Shown in pieces: positions 61,661 to 64,000 of a stretch of 64,000 nucleotides of DNA. The notes below the pieces were generated by a model, which saw nothing but the letters and a program-made list of their open reading frames with translations, did not search any database and was not told where the DNA came from. Source of the stretch: Winogradskyella forsetii. Lineage in GTDB: Bacteria > Bacteroidota > Bacteroidia > Flavobacteriales > Flavobacteriaceae. Both the position numbers and the translations under genes were made by a program. Location: the NCBI RefSeq assembly GCF_013394595.1, contig NZ_CP053348.1, forward strand, positions 682,001-746,000, written 5' to 3'. The first letter of the stretch is position 1; every line of letters starts with the position of its first letter.

Positions 61661-61680
61661 GCCTGATTTTTTTATAAATT

Positions 61681-61722
61681 AGAGTTTCGTTTTTCCCTTT
61701 TGGGGAAGTTAGAAGTAGCTTT
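61681..61722. repeat. Palindromic element copy C
   Basis: AGAGTTTCGTTTTTCCCTTT continuing to TGGGGAAGTTAGAAGTAGC, between the dioxygenase and decarboxylase genes. In the same orientation as the minus-strand sequence of copies A and B. Confidence 0.65.
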
Positions 61723-62255
61723 TACTCTACCTTTACCTTTTTCGGTGGTTCCATTACCGCTCCGCAATTAGGACATTTGCGTTTATCCTTATCGCCATAG
61801 TATTTATCAAAAATTACAGGCATATCGGTTTCAATATTTTCTACGGTAAAATCTTCTTCATAGAGTTTAGTGGTACAATTTTCACAGAACCAAACCAAGG
61901 CATCTTTTACACCTTTTTCTCTAGGATATTCAATAACCAACCCTACGGTATTTGCGCCTCGTTGCGGAGAATGTGGAACTTTAGGAGGTAACAAGAAAAT
62001 GTCACCTTCATTAATATGAATGTCTTTAGGTTCGCCATTATCAATGACTTTTAAAACCATATTTCCTTCAATCTGATAGAAAAATTCTGGTGTTTCATTG
62101 TAGTGGTAATCTTTTCTGCTGTTAGGTCCACCAACGACCATAACAATAAAATCACCATCTTTCCAAACCACTTTATTGCCAACGGGTGGCTTTAGTAAAT
62201 GACGGTTGTCTTCAATCCATTCTTTAAAATTTATGGGAGGATATAATTTACTCAT
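61722..62255 (-). CDS. nbaC: 3-hydroxyanthranilate 3,4-dioxygenase
   Basis: A 177-residue cupin dioxygenase opening the ring of 3-hydroxyanthranilate to ACMS. KDYHYNETPEFFYQIEGN holds the iron-binding His and Glu. DIFLLPPKVPHSPQRGANTV has the third ligand. The C-terminus has two rubredoxin-like CxxC pairs (CENC and CPNC), typical of the bacterial enzymes. I start at ATG 62255 (MSKLYPPINFKEW). An upstream GTG at 62303 would translate a palindromic repeat (SPLGRLEWA) into the protein, as happens in the neighbouring decarboxylase. Confidence 0.93.
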   Translation of the reverse strand: MSKLYPPINFKEWIEDNRHLLKPPVGNKVVWKDGDFIVMVVGGPNSRKDYHYNETPEFFYQIEGNMVLKVIDNGEPKDIHINEGDIFLLPPKVPHSPQRGANTVGLVIEYPREKGVKDALVWFCENCTTKLYEEDFTVENIETDMPVIFDKYYGDKDKRKCPNCGAVMEPPKKVKVE

Positions 62256-62262
62256 GATAATA

Positions 62263-62302
62263 GAAGCCCATTCTAGCCTTCCCAGAGGGGAAGGAACTCT
62301 CA
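62263..62302. repeat. Palindromic element copy B
   Basis: Minus strand GAGAGTTCCTTCCCCTCTGG then GAAGGCTAGAATGGGCTTC, ending seven bases before the dioxygenase ATG and open in its frame. Confidence 0.75.
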
Positions 62303-62416
62303 CTCGGGCAGATAAGAGTAGTTGTTAAACAAATCTGTACATTAGCAATGAGTGTAAAAGAAAATATGACATATTGATATTACAGCCATTAAATAAATAA
62401 TTCCACTAATATACAA

Positions 62417-62449
62417 AGACCTCATAGGTTTTGAAAACCCGTGAGGTCT
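62417..62449. repeat. AGACCTC...GAGGTCT palindrome
   Basis: AGACCTCATAGGTTTT-g-AAAACCCGTGAGGTCT, 16-bp arms with two G-T-compatible mismatches. Same family as the perfect palindrome at 8260-8292. It lies between the SDR and dioxygenase genes. Confidence 0.8.
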
Positions 62450-62498
62450 AATTTTTCATTTTTGGTTCGGTTTTTTATTCGATTGTTTTCCGTAACAG

Positions 62499-62534
62499 TT
62501 CGCTTCCCTTAGGGAAGGGTTAGGGATGGGATTA
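62499..62534. repeat. Palindromic element copy D
   Basis: GTTCGCTTCCCTTAGGGAAG then GGTTAGGGATGGGATT, overlapping the SDR stop codon at 62532-62534. Strong internal CTTCCCTTAGGGAAG palindrome. Confidence 0.7.
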
Positions 62535-63314
62535 AAGACTCTTTGTCCTTCCTCCATCAACTGGAAGATTAATTCCGTTGATATAGCTTGCACGTTCACT
62601 AGCCAAAAATGTAATAGCATCTGCGAGTTCCTCAGGTTTTGCAAAACGTTTAGCAGGTACAGCATTTTTCATGGCATTGGCAGATGCTTCTTCCGTATGA
62701 CCAGACTTAGCGGATTTGTTTTTAATAATTTGGGTTAGGCGCTCTGTTCCTGTAGCACCTGGTAAAACATTGTTTACCGTTACGCCGAATTGCCCTAATT
62801 CATTTGCCAAAGTCTTACTCCAATTGGCGACAGCCCCTCTAATGGTATTGCTTACACCAAGGCCATCTAAAGGTTGCTTTACAGAGGTTGAAATTACATT
62901 TATGATTCTGCCATAACCTTCTTCTTTCATAAATGGAACGACGGTTTGAGCCAAAACATGATTACATTTGAGATGTTGTGTAAAAGCCGATTCAAACTCC
63001 TCAACTTTAGCGGAAAATATGGGGCCACCAGCAGGACCACCAGTATTATTCACTAAAATATGAAAGCCATGATGTTTTGTTATATAATCTGAAACTTTAG
63101 TTTTTAAGTCATCAGGATTTGAAAAATCAGCCACAATATAATCATGTTGTCTTTGTTGAGGCAATTCAGCTAAAGTCGCTTTTAGTTTGTCCTCATTTCT
63201 AGCAACTAAGGTTACTATGGTACCTTCTTGAGCCAAGGCTATGGCCGTTGCTTTTCCTATTCCTGCTGTGCTTCCGCAGACTAGTGCGTATTTGTTGTTT
63301 AGTTGTAAATCCAT
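62532..63314 (-). CDS. SDR-family protein lacking the usual YxxxK site
   Basis: A 260-residue classical-length short-chain dehydrogenase. Cofactor motif VCGSTAGIGKATAIAL (about 12-27), NNTGGPAGGP (about 88-97), and the Ser strand INVISTSVKQPLDG. Where Tyr-x-x-x-Lys should follow, the sequence is GVSNTIRGAVANWSKTLANE, with no Tyr. Similar SDRs with the S-N-x-x-R form occur in other bacteria; their activity is uncertain. It sits between the aldehyde dehydrogenase and dioxygenase genes, so a role in the kynurenine branch is likely but undefined. Confidence 0.85.
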   Translation of the reverse strand: MDLQLNNKYALVCGSTAGIGKATAIALAQEGTIVTLVARNEDKLKATLAELPQQRQHDYIVADFSNPDDLKTKVSDYITKHHGFHILVNNTGGPAGGPIFSAKVEEFESAFTQHLKCNHVLAQTVVPFMKEEGYGRIINVISTSVKQPLDGLGVSNTIRGAVANWSKTLANELGQFGVTVNNVLPGATGTERLTQIIKNKSAKSGHTEEASANAMKNAVPAKRFAKPEELADAITFLASERASYINGINLPVDGGRTKSL

Positions 63315-63319
63315 AACAT

Positions 63320-63337
63320 TTCCTGCTAAAGCAGGAA
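63320..63337. repeat. TTCCTGC...GCAGGAA hairpin
   Basis: TTCCTGC-taaa-GCAGGAA followed by TCTTTTTT. Between the SDR start and the aldehyde dehydrogenase stop. Confidence 0.6.
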
Positions 63338-63406
63338 TCTTTTTTAAGTCTCACTGAAGAAATTTCAGTAAAACGTATGATTAATAATTTCTTTTCAATT
63401 TATGAG

Positions 63407-63426
63407 ATTCCTGCATTCGCAGGAAT
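63407..63426. repeat. ATTCCTGC...GCAGGAAT hairpin
   Basis: ATTCCTGC-attc-GCAGGAAT, a perfect 8-bp stem, four bases before the aldehyde dehydrogenase stop codon. Same family as the hairpin at 63320. Confidence 0.65.
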
Positions 63427-63430
63427 TGGA

Positions 63431-64000
63431 TTAATACTTTATACATACATTCTTAGCCTCTGTAAAAAATCGTAAAGCTTCAAATCCACCTTCTCTGCCA
63501 ACTCCAGATGCTTTTACGCCACCAAAGGGCGTTCTTAAATCGCGCATCATCCAAGTGTTTACCCAAACAATGCCTGCTTGTAGTTCGTTGCTCATTTTCA
63601 TGGTACGTTTTAAATCATTCGTCCAAAGCGTTGCGGATAAACCGTATTTTACTTTATTTGCCATTTCTAAAACGTCATCTTCTGATTTGAAGGGCATTAT
63701 AGTCACTACTGGTCCAAAAATTTCTTCTTGGTTCACTCGGCATTCATCACTAGTGACTTCGATAACTGTGGGTTTTAAGTAATAACCGTTTTCGGATCCT
63801 TTTATCGTGACTTCATTTCCGCCACATAAAACAGTACCGTTTTCGTCTTTGGCGATTTGAATGTATTCTTTTACTTTTTCTAAATGTGGTTTGGACACTA
63901 ACGCTCCTATATGCGTATCTTCATTTGAAGGATGACCAACTGTTAACGCTTTTACTTTTTCAACAAAATCTTTTTTGAATTGATTATAAATGGACACTTC
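63431..64000 (-). CDS. nbaE: Aldehyde dehydrogenase (2-aminomuconate semialdehyde type), 5' part outside window
   Basis: The last 190 codons of an NAD-dependent aldehyde dehydrogenase; the frame is open to the window edge. EEIFGPVVTIMPFKSEDD (oligomer and cofactor region), VKYGLSATLWTNDL and GIVWVNTWMMRDLRTPFGGV are close to the 2-hydroxy- or 2-aminomuconate semialdehyde group. The catalytic Cys and Glu lie upstream of the window. It would oxidise the product of the ACMS decarboxylase encoded downstream, the next step of the tryptophan/kynurenine degradation route. Confidence 0.88.
   Translation of the reverse strand, partial: EVSIYNQFKKDFVEKVKALTVGHPSNEDTHIGALVSKPHLEKVKEYIQIAKDENGTVLCGGNEVTIKGSENGYYLKPTVIEVTSDECRVNQEEIFGPVVTIMPFKSEDDVLEMANKVKYGLSATLWTNDLKRTMKMSNELQAGIVWVNTWMMRDLRTPFGGVKASGVGREGGFEALRFFTEAKNVCIKY

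Overview
The window is a stretch of chromosome from a Bacteroidota bacterium of the family Flavobacteriaceae, most likely marine. Base composition is AT-rich. Promoters where visible carry the Bacteroidota -7 element TAnnTTTG. There are several type IX secretion system (T9SS) parts and cargo with C-terminal sorting domains, many lipoproteins, and a complete Na+-pumping NADH:quinone reductase. I see no rRNA, tRNA or CRISPR array. Genus-level placement (near Lacinutrix, Olleya, Psychroserpens or Winogradskyella) is a guess from protein style only.

Region 1-13.8 kb is mostly core: a TamL-like outer-membrane protein cut by the window edge, a TrmH/SpoU RNA methyltransferase, PorT/SprT with UbiE/MenG, the TrkA-TrkH potassium system, two tiny membrane proteins, an aminotransferase, a fatty-acid desaturase and RsmG. 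A deletion scar follows, where a DUF6029 outer-membrane gene is fused out of frame to the tail of a T9SS cargo gene; TlpA and Omp28-like thiol proteins sit beside it. From 15 to 23 kb come a secreted T9SS alpha/beta hydrolase, proline-catabolic PruA, a permuted NlpC-like protein, ApaG, a PLP decarboxylase and the T9SS plug protein.

Region 23.1-29.3 kb is nqrABCDEF, the respiratory Na+ pump. The flavin transferase ApbE that matures NqrB and NqrC, with a small conserved partner gene, lies at 44.1-45.6 kb. The roughly 15 kb between looks accessory and partly decayed: a frameshifted APC permease, a broken DUF6090 gene, tandem DUF418 membrane proteins, an iminopeptidase-like lipoprotein, several NTF2-like secreted proteins with a RidA homologue and an epimerase, a TPR histidine kinase whose partner response regulator is a pseudogene, and a DUF4846 gene with a second, decayed tail copy.

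Region 45.7-60.4 kb holds a heptad-repeat exported protein, a methyltransferase whose start lies in a repeat flanking a GxxExxY gene, MetAP, a HAD phosphatase, GpmI, an ankyrin protein, a GNAT, peptidase E, three tandem carboxypeptidase-regulatory-like proteins upstream of DUF6702 and a secreted M1 peptidase, TatA and an O-methyltransferase. Region 60.4-64 kb (minus strand) is the meta-cleavage branch of the kynurenine pathway: aldehyde dehydrogenase (cut by the edge), SDR, 3-hydroxyanthranilate dioxygenase and ACMS decarboxylase. It is peppered with palindromic repeats, one of which is translated as part of the ACMS decarboxylase.

The most unusual signals are the GxxExxY module with TTCGTG iterons, the in-frame palindromic repeat in the ACMS decarboxylase, the tandem paralogue array next to the M1 peptidase, and the decay between nqr and apbE.
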